64,000 nt of DNA. Origin: Lachnospiraceae bacterium. Its GTDB lineage: Bacteria; Bacillota; Clostridia; Lachnospirales; Lachnospiraceae. The DNA lies in contig JAILGE010000011.1 in the NCBI GenBank assembly GCA_024697065.1, forward strand, positions 1-64,000. Reading direction: 5' to 3'. Shown piece by piece: positions 43,945-52,122 of this stretch; positions within the stretch are counted from its first letter, which is position 1, and every line of letters begins with the position of its first letter. A program made the position numbers and the translations under genes. The notes below the pieces were generated by a model. It had not been told where the DNA came from. It saw only the letters and a list, made by a program, of their open reading frames with translations, and searched no databases.

Positions 43945-46017
43945 ATGCAAAACAAAGGAAACTATTATCTTACTACGGCAATTGCCTATACATCAGGTAA
44001 GCCGCATATCGGCAATACCTACGAGGCGATCCTTGCAGATGCCATCGCAAGATATAAGAGAGCTGATGGATATAATGTACACTTCCAGACGGGATCCGAT
44101 GAGCATGGCCAGAAGATAGAGAGCAGGGCTATTGAGGCCGGATGCGCATCACCTAAGGAATTTGTAGATGAGGTATCCGGTGAGATAAAGCGCCTTTGGG
44201 ATATGATGGGTACTTCTTACGATCGTTTCATCCGTACTACGGACGAGGATCATGTGAGACAGGTCCAGAAGATGTTTAAGAAGTTCTATGATCAGGGTGA
44301 TATATACAAGGGCTCCTACAGCGGAAAATACTGTACAGAGTGTGAAGCTTTTTACACTGAGTCCCAGCTTGATAACGGCAGGTGCCCCGTCTGCGGCGGA
44401 GCCGTTCATGATGCCGAGGAAGAAGCTTACTTCTTCAAGATGAGCAAGTATACACCGAAGCTCATCGAGCATATCAACAGTCATCCCGAGTTCATCCAGC
44501 CCGTATCCCGCAAGAACGAGATGATGAACAATTTCCTGCTTCCCGGTGTTCAGGATCTTTGCGTATCCAGAACAAGCTTTAAGTGGGGCATCCCTGTTGA
44601 TTTTGATGATAAGCATGTCGTATATGTATGGCTTGATGCGCTGGCTAACTACATCACCGGCGTGGGTTACGATGTTGACGGCAACAGCACTGAGGAGTAT
44701 AAGCAGTTCTGGCCGGCAGACCTTCATCTTATAGGAAAGGATATCCTTCGTTTCCATACCATTTACTGGCCTATATTCCTTATGGCACTGGGAGTTCCGT
44801 TGCCTAAGCAGATCTTCGGTCATCCCTGGCTGTTACAGGGTGGCGAGAAGATGAGTAAGTCCAAGGGAAATGTTATCTACGCTGATGATCTTGCTGATAT
44901 ATTCGGTGTTGATGCAGTCCGTTATTTCGTTCTCCATGAGATGCCTTTCGATAATGACGGAACCATCACTTGGGAGCTGATGGTAGAGCGTTTCAACTCG
45001 GATCTTGCAAATACTCTGGGAAATCTCGTAAGCCGCACTATCGCCATGTCCAATAAGTACTTTGGAGGCGTTGTAGAGGATAAGCATGTTACGGAAGCTG
45101 TTGATGAAGACTTAAAGAAGGTTGTTACCGGAACATACGCGGTAGTTGAAGAGAAGATGAATGAGCTCCGTGTTGCTGATTCTCTTACCGAGATATTCAA
45201 CCTCTTCAAGAGATGCAATAAATATATTGATGAGACGGAGCCCTGGGTACTTGCCAAGGATGAGGCAAAAAAGGACCGCCTTGCAACAGTTCTTTACAAC
45301 CTCACCGAATCCATAGTTATAGGTGCGTCACTCCTTGCGCCTTTTATGCCTGAGACAGGAAAGCATATTTCTGAGAATCTGAATACAGAGCTCAGAGACT
45401 TCGATACACTCGGCGAGTTCGGAAAGTATCAGAATGGCAATAAAGTATCCTCAGAGCCGAAGATGCTTTTTGCAAGAAAGGATATGGAGGAAGTCTTAAA
45501 GCTTACAGCCGAGATCACACGCAAGCAGAAAGCGGAATTCATCGAATCACAGACCAAGGCTGCGGAAAATCTCGAGAAGGCAGGACGTGCTCAGGATGCG
45601 GAGAAGATCCGTCAGAATCTTAAGGCGATCACAGGTGAAAACGGCAATGCGGATGCGGAGTCCGGTGATGCCATTCATGTGGAGCTTAAGGATCAGATCA
45701 CATATGATGATTTTGCAAAGTGTCAGTTTGTTGTAGGTGAGATCGTTAAGTGTGAGGAAGTGCCCAAGTCCAAGAAGCTTCTTTGCTCACAGGTTAAGAT
45801 AGGCGATACCACTAAACAGATCCTTTCAGGTATAAAGGCGTGGTATTCTCCGGAACAGATGGTTGGCAAAAAGGTAATGGTACTTCTCAATCTCAAGCCT
45901 GTTAAGATGGCAGGTCTTGATTCGGAAGGCATGCTCCTTTGTGCAGAGGATTCAAAAGGAAATGTCGTCCTCATGACACCGGAGACTCCCGTAGAGAGCG
46001 GAAGTGAGATAGGCTGA
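43945..46017 (+). CDS. metG: Methionyl-tRNA synthetase with C-terminal tRNA-binding domain
   Basis: 690 residues. Charges tRNA-Met. Rossmann core with the HIGH-type motif (KPHIGNTYEAI) and MSKSKGN, a zinc knuckle (YCTECEAF then CPVCGG), anticodon-binding helices and a C-terminal OB-fold (from about 590: FAKCQFVVGEIVKCEEVPKS) that dimerises and binds tRNA. Start ATG 43945 has AAGGAG upstream; an in-frame TTG at 43864 has none. The next gene starts at its stop (TGATG), so translation is coupled. Confidence 0.96.
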   Translation: MQNKGNYYLTTAIAYTSGKPHIGNTYEAILADAIARYKRADGYNVHFQTGSDEHGQKIESRAIEAGCASPKEFVDEVSGEIKRLWDMMGTSYDRFIRTTDEDHVRQVQKMFKKFYDQGDIYKGSYSGKYCTECEAFYTESQLDNGRCPVCGGAVHDAEEEAYFFKMSKYTPKLIEHINSHPEFIQPVSRKNEMMNNFLLPGVQDLCVSRTSFKWGIPVDFDDKHVVYVWLDALANYITGVGYDVDGNSTEEYKQFWPADLHLIGKDILRFHTIYWPIFLMALGVPLPKQIFGHPWLLQGGEKMSKSKGNVIYADDLADIFGVDAVRYFVLHEMPFDNDGTITWELMVERFNSDLANTLGNLVSRTIAMSNKYFGGVVEDKHVTEAVDEDLKKVVTGTYAVVEEKMNELRVADSLTEIFNLFKRCNKYIDETEPWVLAKDEAKKDRLATVLYNLTESIVIGASLLAPFMPETGKHISENLNTELRDFDTLGEFGKYQNGNKVSSEPKMLFARKDMEEVLKLTAEITRKQKAEFIESQTKAAENLEKAGRAQDAEKIRQNLKAITGENGNADAESGDAIHVELKDQITYDDFAKCQFVVGEIVKCEEVPKSKKLLCSQVKIGDTTKQILSGIKAWYSPEQMVGKKVMVLLNLKPVKMAGLDSEGMLLCAEDSKGNVVLMTPETPVESGSEIG

Positions 46018-46250
46018 TGGATAAGAAGACCGGTGCAGGTATAATCTTTGTGATCATCCTTGTGGGAACGATCACTGCGATAATAATAAACGTTTGGTCG
46101 GCAAAGCAGGAAGTAAAGCATTATCAGGAGATGCAGCAGACCATCAGTGCCAATGCGAAGAATGTGGACGAGATGGGTGATGCGATGCAGGATATAAAGA
46201 AGCAGACGGAAGAGGGTTATGAAAACCTGGATCAGCAGATCGGCAATTGA
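46017..46250 (+). CDS. Small membrane-anchored coiled-coil protein
   Basis: 77 residues. One N-terminal membrane helix (IIFVIILVGTITAIIINVW) and a hydrophilic, Glu/Gln/Lys-rich tail that looks coiled-coil (EMQQTISANAKNVDEMGDAM). The start overlaps the metG stop by one base. Function unknown. It reads on into the next gene, whose start lies inside this one. Confidence 0.6.
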   Translation: MDKKTGAGIIFVIILVGTITAIIINVWSAKQEVKHYQEMQQTISANAKNVDEMGDAMQDIKKQTEEGYENLDQQIGN

Positions 46251-46872
46251 TAATTCAAAGGATAAAATCCATAGCATCCGCCGGGGAGGACTCCCGGCGG
46301 ATGTTGTTATACGCAGGGCTTTCCCGGAGGAATGGGAAGCTGCCATGGCATTCGCATGGACTGTCTTTTCCGAATTTGAGGCACCGATCTACAGTAGGAG
46401 AGGAGCCGAGAGTTTTATGGAATTCATCTCGGATGCACGTCTCAAGAGCATGTTCCTGCATGGAAAATATCCTCTTTTTCTGGCTGTTGAAAAAAATACG
46501 GAGGGGGAGAGCCTGGGAGGCGCTTTTGAAAACAGGACTGTCGGAGATAAGATAGTTGGGATAGTTACTTTAAGACAGTACAATTTTATATCCCTCCTTT
46601 TCGTGGATGGCAGATATCAGCATCGTGGGATCGGAGAAGCGCTGATAGACAGGGCCTGTGAATATGTAAGGACTGACACGGAAGAAGCAAGGATCGACCG
46701 GAATAAAGAAGAGGATTACCGCTATGAGAGGGAAAGCGGGGGATTTGTCACGGTCTTTGCTGCGCTGAATGCCGTGGGATTCTACGAGAAACTTGGGTTC
46801 TACAGGACAGGACCCGAGAGCGAGAATGACGGTATTTCCTACATTCCCATGAGGCGTGACCGCGCAGGATAA
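46219..46872 (+). CDS. GNAT family N-acetyltransferase
   Basis: 217 residues. Residues from about 28 onward form a GNAT domain: VVIRRAFPEEWEAAMAFAW (strand and helix 1), the acetyl-CoA loop LFVDGRYQHRGIGEALIDRA (motif A, R/Q-x-x-G-I-G) and VFAALNAVGFYEKLGFYRTG. Acceptor unknown. ATG 46219 overlaps the 46017 gene by 32 bases with AGAGGG 4 bases before it, so the exact start is uncertain; a later one near residue 28 would still leave a full domain. Confidence 0.82.
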   Translation: MKTWISRSAIDNSKDKIHSIRRGGLPADVVIRRAFPEEWEAAMAFAWTVFSEFEAPIYSRRGAESFMEFISDARLKSMFLHGKYPLFLAVEKNTEGESLGGAFENRTVGDKIVGIVTLRQYNFISLLFVDGRYQHRGIGEALIDRACEYVRTDTEEARIDRNKEEDYRYERESGGFVTVFAALNAVGFYEKLGFYRTGPESENDGISYIPMRRDRAG

Positions 46873-46994
46873 AGGTTTCGTCGGATTGACGAAAGAATGA
46901 CCGGATATTTCGGCGTGCGGTCAATGGAAAAAAACCGTATGCAAAAGTATAATGTTGATGTTTAGAAAAACCAACCAATCAGGAGGAAACAAAA

Positions 46995-48107
46995 ATGGCA
47001 AGTCTTTCTTTAAAGAATGTCTGCAAGGTATATCCTAACGGCTTCGAAGCTGTTAAGAACTTCAACCTTGAGATAGCAGATCAGGAATTCATCATCTTCG
47101 TAGGTCCTTCAGGATGCGGTAAGTCAACAACTCTCCGTATGATCGCAGGTCTCGAAGATATTTCATCCGGTGAACTTCGCATCGGTGATCGTCTCGTTAA
47201 CGATGTAGAGCCTAAGGACCGTGATATCGCAATGGTATTCCAGAACTACGCTCTGTATCCTCATATGACAGTTTACGATAACATGGCTTTCGGTCTTAAG
47301 CTCCGTAAGGTTCCTTCAGACGAGATCGACAAGATGGTTAAAGAAGCTGCTAAGATCCTTGACCTTGTTCCTTACCTTGAGAGAAAGCCTAAGGCTCTTT
47401 CCGGTGGTCAGAGACAGCGTGTTGCCATGGGTCGTGCTATAGTTCGTAATCCTAAGGTATTCCTTATGGACGAGCCTCTTTCAAACCTTGATGCAAAGCT
47501 TCGTGTACAGATGAGAATTGAGATCGCTAAGCTTCATCAGCGTCTCGGCACCACTATCATCTACGTTACACATGACCAGACAGAGGCTATGACACTTGGT
47601 ACCAGAATCGTAGTTATGAAGGATGGGGTTATCCAGCAGGTTGATACACCTCAGAACCTTTATGACAGACCTCAGAACCTCTTCGTAGCAGGTTTCATGG
47701 GATCACCTCAGATGAACTTCCTTGATGCTGTAGTTGAGATCCAGGGAGAGACAGCATACCTTAAGGTTGCTAACAAGGCTATCCCTCTTTCACCTGAGAA
47801 GAGCAAGAAGCTCATCGATGGCGGATACGACGGAAAGACAGTTACATTCGGTATCAGACCTGAGGATGTTTACGATTCAGAGATGATGGTTGAGGCTTCT
47901 CCTACCAGCGTATTCGAGTCAACTATCCGTGTATACGAGCTCCTTGGTGCAGAAGTATTCCTGTACTTCGATCTTGACGAGTTCCCTATGACTGCAAGAG
48001 TTGATCCTCGTACAACAGCAAGACCCGGTGATGTTGTTAAGTTTGCTTTCGATACAGAGAAGATCCACGTATTCGACAAGGAAACAGAGCAGATCATTAC
48101 CAACTAA
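46995..48107 (+). CDS. msmK: Sugar ABC transporter ATP-binding protein (MsmK/UgpC type)
   Basis: 370 residues. ATPase of a multi-sugar importer, shared by several permeases in many Firmicutes. Walker A GPSGCGKST, Q-loop in MVFQNYALYPHMTVYDNMAF, signature LSGGQRQRVAMGRAI, Walker B FLMDEPLSNLD and H-loop YVTHDQTEAM are all intact; the last 130 residues are the OB-type regulatory domain. No permease or binding protein is adjacent, typical for this stand-alone type. Codon use is strongly biased, suggesting high expression. Preceded by two small hairpins and a TATAAT at 46948-46953. Confidence 0.95.
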   Translation: MASLSLKNVCKVYPNGFEAVKNFNLEIADQEFIIFVGPSGCGKSTTLRMIAGLEDISSGELRIGDRLVNDVEPKDRDIAMVFQNYALYPHMTVYDNMAFGLKLRKVPSDEIDKMVKEAAKILDLVPYLERKPKALSGGQRQRVAMGRAIVRNPKVFLMDEPLSNLDAKLRVQMRIEIAKLHQRLGTTIIYVTHDQTEAMTLGTRIVVMKDGVIQQVDTPQNLYDRPQNLFVAGFMGSPQMNFLDAVVEIQGETAYLKVANKAIPLSPEKSKKLIDGGYDGKTVTFGIRPEDVYDSEMMVEASPTSVFESTIRVYELLGAEVFLYFDLDEFPMTARVDPRTTARPGDVVKFAFDTEKIHVFDKETEQIITN

Positions 48108-48132
48108 TCCTGATTTACAAAATAGAATTATT

Positions 48133-48163
48133 ATCAGCCGGGAGAATATCCCGGCTGATTTTG
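48133..48163 (+). terminator. Terminator of msmK
   Basis: A perfect 11-bp stem (48133-48143 with 48149-48159, loop GAATA) followed by TTTT. Confidence 0.92.
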
Positions 48164-48174
48164 CGTGATAGGGC

Positions 48175-48226
48175 CGTCAAGCGAGTGCGGCACCGAAGAG
48201 GCAAAGCCACGAGGTGCTTGTTGACG
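48175..48226 (+). other. Nested stem structure after msmK
   Basis: Three nested pairings: CGTCAA (48175-48180) with TTGACG (48221-48226), GCACC (48190-48194) with GGTGC (48213-48217), GGC (48200-48202) with GCC (48206-48208). No T-run, and it lies between a terminator and a promoter, so it may be an RNA leftover or an inverted-repeat relic. No match to a known RNA family that I recognise. Confidence 0.35.
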
Positions 48227-48232
48227 TAATTA

Positions 48233-48261
48233 TTGATTAAGACAGGGATTTTAAGTATAAT
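48233..48261 (+). promoter_or_regulatory. Sigma-A promoter with start point at the coding sequence (GT4 gene)
   Basis: TTGATT (48233-48238), exactly 17 bases, TATAAT (48256-48261). Transcription would begin near 48268, two bases before the GTG start, giving a leaderless mRNA. Confidence 0.75.
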
Positions 48262-48269
48262 TAAAAATC

Positions 48270-49493
48270 GTGAATGAAGAAGTCAGAAAAATTGCAGTGA
48301 TAGTACCGAGGTACGGCGAAGATGTGAGAGGCGCCGTGCCTGAATTTGCGTACCATCTTGTTAAGAGACTCAAGTCTTTTTATTCAATAGATGTGCTTAC
48401 TTCCACAGCTACGGATTTTGAGACCTGGGATAACAGCATGGATGACGGGGAAGTGGTGGATGATGACGTACATATCATCCGTTTTCGCACGACCCAGACC
48501 AGAGATATGGCTTCCTTTGAGAAGCTTGATGAGCTGAGGAGAAATCTCGGGATTGCCGGGGGCATGCTGGATCAGAAGAGGATCTACGAGCAGGGGCCTG
48601 TAGTAAGAGGTCTTATTGCATATCTCAGAGAGCATATTGATCATTACGATAGGTTTTTATTTATATCATTTCAGTATTTTCCTACAGTTTACGGTCTGCC
48701 ACATGTGGCAGAGAAGTCTGTGCTTATCCCATTTGCAGATCCTGTAAAGGATGAGAAGCATGTTAATTACAAGATCTACAGGGAGCTCTTTGACAGCACG
48801 AGAGTACTGATCTTCCGCGATGAGAACGAGAAGAAGTTCGTATCAAGGGTGGTTAAAAAGAGTAATGTGGGAAAAGTAGTAGCCGGATCAGGTATAGAGG
48901 TTCCGGATTATCTTGCCGACCCTGATGAAAGGATCGATGCCATCGCACGTTTCCGCAAGAAATACGGTATATCCGGAGATTATATCATCTATAACGGAAG
49001 GATCTGTAAGGAAAACGGATGCGATGAGATGTTCAGGATATTCAGGGCATATCACGAGGTTCATCCCGACAGTCCCTTACATCTCCTTGCTATCGGTAAA
49101 CCTGATGCGGATATGGCACTGCCTCCCGGAATAGGTGCATATTATCCGGGATTCGTATCCGAGAAGGAAAAGCTCTCGGCTATGGCCGGCGCGAAGTACC
49201 AGTGGATCCCTTCAAAAGAGGATTGCGCGCCTGTGGCTTTTCTTAACGGACTTATACTAGGTGTGCCAGGCATCGTTAACGAGGCGGCAGGGCGTACTGC
49301 CAGAGAAGCAAAGCTTAGTGAATCTGCATATATTTACAAGACAGCCGAGGATTGTGTTACCCTGATCGAAGAGGCGGAGAAATCTGCCGGAGAGGGATAT
49401 GATCTTTTAAGTGTACGCTCAAAGATCTACGCAAGAGACAACTATGGCTGGGGATCCGTAATGAAGACGGTGAGAAATGCCATTGAGGCATAG
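48270..49493 (+). CDS. Family 4 glycosyltransferase
   Basis: 407 residues. GT-B fold: the acceptor lobe starts VIVPRYGEDVRGAVPEFAYH (Gly-rich entry of GT4), and the donor lobe has YIIYNGRICKENGCDEMFRI, YYPGFVSEKEKLSAMAGAKY and, near the C terminus, PVAFLNGLILGVPGIVNEAA with an E-x7-E-like end. Cytoplasmic sugar transferase; acceptor unknown. Start GTG 48270 has no ribosome site, but the sigma-A promoter places the RNA start at about 48268, so it is probably leaderless. Followed 10 bases later by a regulator gene. Confidence 0.87.
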   Translation: MNEEVRKIAVIVPRYGEDVRGAVPEFAYHLVKRLKSFYSIDVLTSTATDFETWDNSMDDGEVVDDDVHIIRFRTTQTRDMASFEKLDELRRNLGIAGGMLDQKRIYEQGPVVRGLIAYLREHIDHYDRFLFISFQYFPTVYGLPHVAEKSVLIPFADPVKDEKHVNYKIYRELFDSTRVLIFRDENEKKFVSRVVKKSNVGKVVAGSGIEVPDYLADPDERIDAIARFRKKYGISGDYIIYNGRICKENGCDEMFRIFRAYHEVHPDSPLHLLAIGKPDADMALPPGIGAYYPGFVSEKEKLSAMAGAKYQWIPSKEDCAPVAFLNGLILGVPGIVNEAAGRTAREAKLSESAYIYKTAEDCVTLIEEAEKSAGEGYDLLSVRSKIYARDNYGWGSVMKTVRNAIEA

Positions 49494-49502
49494 AGGTGTC
49501 GT

Positions 49503-50432
49503 GTGAAAAAGAGTGAGGCGCAGAAGGCGCTTGAAAATCTGAAAAAATATACAGGTGCTGATCTTAAAGTGACCGGAGTCAAAGGACAGATGCTTACGGT
49601 GGATGGCACGATACCTGTAGAAGTGCTTGAAACCCTGCTTGACCGGGTAAAAAATTCCGGAAGCAGGGATAATTTTTTTAAGGGTATCTTATCCGGTGAG
49701 CTGTCTGAGAGCGAGATCAGGAGATATGCAGATAAGCTGGGAATAGATGATGACAGCAGGAGAAGTGTTTTTCTCATCGAGCAGGGATCGGCTTCTCTTT
49801 CCATTGAGGTGATAAGACAGATCTTTTCGGAAGAGGATCAAAACGACATACTGCTGATCAATGATGATACTATCGCTTTGATACGCACCATAACCGGCAA
49901 GAAAGAATCGGAACAGTTAAAACATGATGCGGAGAAGATAATTAGTACCATAAATACCGAGCTTATGGAAAAGGCAAGGGTTGCATACGGAAGAAGTGCA
50001 GGATCGCTGGCGGCGCTTAGAGAATCCTATACCGAAGCCAGAACAGCCATGGAAGTGGCTGCTATCTTTTATGATGAGATGAGTGTTGCATCTTTTGCCG
50101 AGCTTGGAATAGGCAGGCTTATCAGAGAGCTGCCTTTCTCTCTTTGTGAGCTTTTCCTTGAGGAAGTATGCGGTGAAAAGAAGCGCTTCAGATTAAGCGA
50201 AGATGAACTGCAGATGATCAATAAATTTTTCGAGGAAAGCCTCAACATCTCTGAGACGGCAAGAGACCTGTATCTCCACAGGAATACGCTGGTTTATCAT
50301 CTGGAGAAGCTTGAGAAGAAGACAGGTCTTGATATAAGGAATTTTGACGATGCATTGACACTTAAGATCGCATTGATGGTAGGGCAGTATCTGGACTATA
50401 TAGAGACTCATCCGGGCAGCAGAAGAGATTGA
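49503..50432 (+). CDS. PucR/CdaR-type transcriptional regulator
   Basis: 309 residues. The C-terminal 60 residues (LNISETARDLYLHRNTLVYH, LEKLEKKTGLDIRNFDDALT) are the PucR-type helix-turn-helix found at the end of CdaR-family regulators, and the middle has the GGDEF-like regulatory fold of that family (LRESYTEARTAMEVAAIF). The signal is unknown. GTG 49503 with GAGGT 5 bases upstream. Converges with the NrdG-like gene (4 bases apart). Confidence 0.85.
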   Translation: MKKSEAQKALENLKKYTGADLKVTGVKGQMLTVDGTIPVEVLETLLDRVKNSGSRDNFFKGILSGELSESEIRRYADKLGIDDDSRRSVFLIEQGSASLSIEVIRQIFSEEDQNDILLINDDTIALIRTITGKKESEQLKHDAEKIISTINTELMEKARVAYGRSAGSLAALRESYTEARTAMEVAAIFYDEMSVASFAELGIGRLIRELPFSLCELFLEEVCGEKKRFRLSEDELQMINKFFEESLNISETARDLYLHRNTLVYHLEKLEKKTGLDIRNFDDALTLKIALMVGQYLDYIETHPGSRRD

Positions 50433-50436
50433 TGAT

Positions 50437-51162
50437 CTAATCCACACCGCGAAGCCGGGCAGAAGGTATCTTTTCTTTAACTATATCGAGAAATTCGTCT
50501 AACTCTTTTCTTGAGAAGCTTTCGAAATGCATGTCGTCTTTATTCAGAACGCAAAGTATGTTGTCATTTTCCGAATAGGACTGCAGGAAGTATGCTTTCG
50601 CTCCCTCAAGCCACCGGGCAAGATCTTCTATCTGTTTTTTATCGTGAAGTCCCTTAACCAGTGTGGTGCGGAATTCATAATCGATACCGGAACTTCTTAT
50701 GAAATCAACAGACTCTTCTATATTCTTTAAAAGATCCGGATGACTGTCGGGATCGAGCCCGCAGACTTTAAGATAAGCAGATTTCGATGACTTTATATCC
50801 ATTGCTATCATATCGATCAGACCGTCTTTATACAGGTCTTTTAAGATCTCCGGACGGCTGCCGTTGGAATCCAGCTTAACAAGAAGGCCCATGTCCTTTA
50901 TCTTTGCAAGAAATCCGGCGAGATCAGGCTGATTGGTAGGTTCACCGCCGCTGACGCAGACGCCTTCAAACATTTTGGATCTGCTTTTTATCTTGGCAAG
51001 GATCTGCTCCTCATCCATAATATCATCGAAATATTCGGGCAGGACCAGTGATCCGTTTTGACAATAGGGACAGCGAAAATTGCATCCCTGTGTAAAGACA
51101 GTGCATGCAAGGTGTCCCGGATAATCGAGAAGTGTGGTTGATTGAAAGCCAGCAATACGCAT
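50437..51162 (-). CDS. nrdG: Anaerobic ribonucleotide reductase-activating-type radical SAM protein
   Basis: 241 residues. CX3CX2C at C27, C31, C34 (GCNFRCPYC), GGEPTNQPD and SNGSRPEILKDLYKDGLIDM are the pattern of NrdG-like activases (type II, about 230 residues). NrdG puts a glycyl radical on class III ribonucleotide reductase; here no nrdD is adjacent, so the partner lies elsewhere or the protein activates another glycyl-radical enzyme. ATG at 51162 with GAGGCGG upstream. Own promoter (TATAAT on this strand at 51196-51201). Needs an anaerobic lifestyle. Confidence 0.85.
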   Translation of the reverse strand: MRIAGFQSTTLLDYPGHLACTVFTQGCNFRCPYCQNGSLVLPEYFDDIMDEEQILAKIKSRSKMFEGVCVSGGEPTNQPDLAGFLAKIKDMGLLVKLDSNGSRPEILKDLYKDGLIDMIAMDIKSSKSAYLKVCGLDPDSHPDLLKNIEESVDFIRSSGIDYEFRTTLVKGLHDKKQIEDLARWLEGAKAYFLQSYSENDNILCVLNKDDMHFESFSRKELDEFLDIVKEKIPSARLRGVD

Positions 51163-51235
51163 TTTGACCGCCTCTTTACAAATAATCTGATATCATTATA
51201 GCACAACGAAAAACTGATTTTTTACGGAGGAAGAA

Positions 51236-51844
51236 ATGGCCGGTAGAAAGAGAGCCAGAAGAGCCGCGAGAAGAGCTGAAAAAGAGATAAATACCGCAGC
51301 TGCCGCCAGGGAACAGGAGAAGCTGGACATAAAATACATGAAGGAAGCCATGAAGCAGGCTAAGAAAGCGGCTCTCCTGGGTGAAGTGCCCATAGGCTGT
51401 GTAATAGTTTACTATGGTGATGAGGAAGAACCTGAGGCAGGTCATGTAAAGAAGGGACGCGTAATCGGGCGTGGATACAACAGGAGAAATACGGATAAGA
51501 GTACCCTGTCACACGCAGAGATCACGGCTATCAGGAAGGCGGGAAAGATCCTTGATGACTGGCGGCTTGAGGACTGTACTTTATATGTGACTCTGGAGCC
51601 TTGTCAGATGTGTGCCGGTGCCATAGTGCAGGCGAGGATACCAAGGACGGTCATCGGCTGCATGAATCCCAAGGCAGGCTGTGCGGGATCCATATTGAAT
51701 ATCCTGGAGATGGATGGCTTCAATCATAAAGTACTTGTTACCAGAGGCGTATGCGAAGAAGAGTGCAGCCTCATGCTGAAGGAATTCTTCAAGGGACTGC
51801 GCCAAAGACTCAAAACAGGGGATGATAAATCCGGTGAGAGTTGA
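51236..51844 (+). CDS. tadA: tRNA-specific adenosine deaminase TadA
   Basis: 202 residues. Makes inosine at the wobble position of tRNA-Arg(ACG). Zinc and catalytic residues: H93 and E95 (SHAEITAI), C123 and C126 (PCQMCAG); AGCAGSILNIL is a family hallmark. The first 30 residues are an Arg/Ala/Lys-rich extension that is not in E. coli TadA and may aid RNA binding. Ribosome site GGAGG. The stop codon overlaps the SRP RNA promoter. Confidence 0.95.
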   Translation: MAGRKRARRAARRAEKEINTAAAAREQEKLDIKYMKEAMKQAKKAALLGEVPIGCVIVYYGDEEEPEAGHVKKGRVIGRGYNRRNTDKSTLSHAEITAIRKAGKILDDWRLEDCTLYVTLEPCQMCAGAIVQARIPRTVIGCMNPKAGCAGSILNILEMDGFNHKVLVTRGVCEEECSLMLKEFFKGLRQRLKTGDDKSGES

Positions 51845-51870
51845 CAATTCATCATTCTAAAGGATATACT
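51841..51870 (+). promoter_or_regulatory. Promoter of the SRP RNA gene
   Basis: Perfect TTGACA at 51841-51846 (sharing the tadA stop codon), 18 bases, TATACT at 51865-51870. Start expected near 51877. Confidence 0.85.
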
Positions 51871-51876
51871 ACGAAA

Positions 51877-52089
51877 AGCCGTGTGGTCGGCTGGGCTTTG
51901 GCCGGTATGGCTGCCCGGTATAAGTGACGTTGATCTCCGGGTCTTGCGCAATGCGTGCCTGCGAACCGTGTCAGGGTGGGAACACAGCAGCACTAAGTGG
52001 GAATGTCGCATGTGACGTGAGGGTTCCTGGAAGGAGTTAACTGTACCGGTAACGCATATCGGTGTCACTCGCCGGCCGCATGGTTTTTT
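51877..52089 (+). ncRNA. ffs: Signal recognition particle RNA (long, with Alu-like domain)
   Basis: The S-domain core is perfect: GTCAGG (51970-51975), GTG-GGAA-CAC tetraloop hairpin, AGCAGC (51986-51991), which bind Ffh. Flanking arms pair over a long distance (5' GCCGTG region with the 3' CCGCATGG region), and the 5' part holds additional hairpins like the Alu domain of Clostridia and Bacillus SRP RNAs. A terminator-like CGGCCGCATGG then seven T ends it. The length of about 213 bases is shorter than the usual 265, so the 5' end is approximate. It lies next to tadA, as in many Clostridia. Confidence 0.9.
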
Positions 52090-52122
52090 ATTTTCGAAAA
52101 ATGAGTGTGGGATTGAAGGTTC

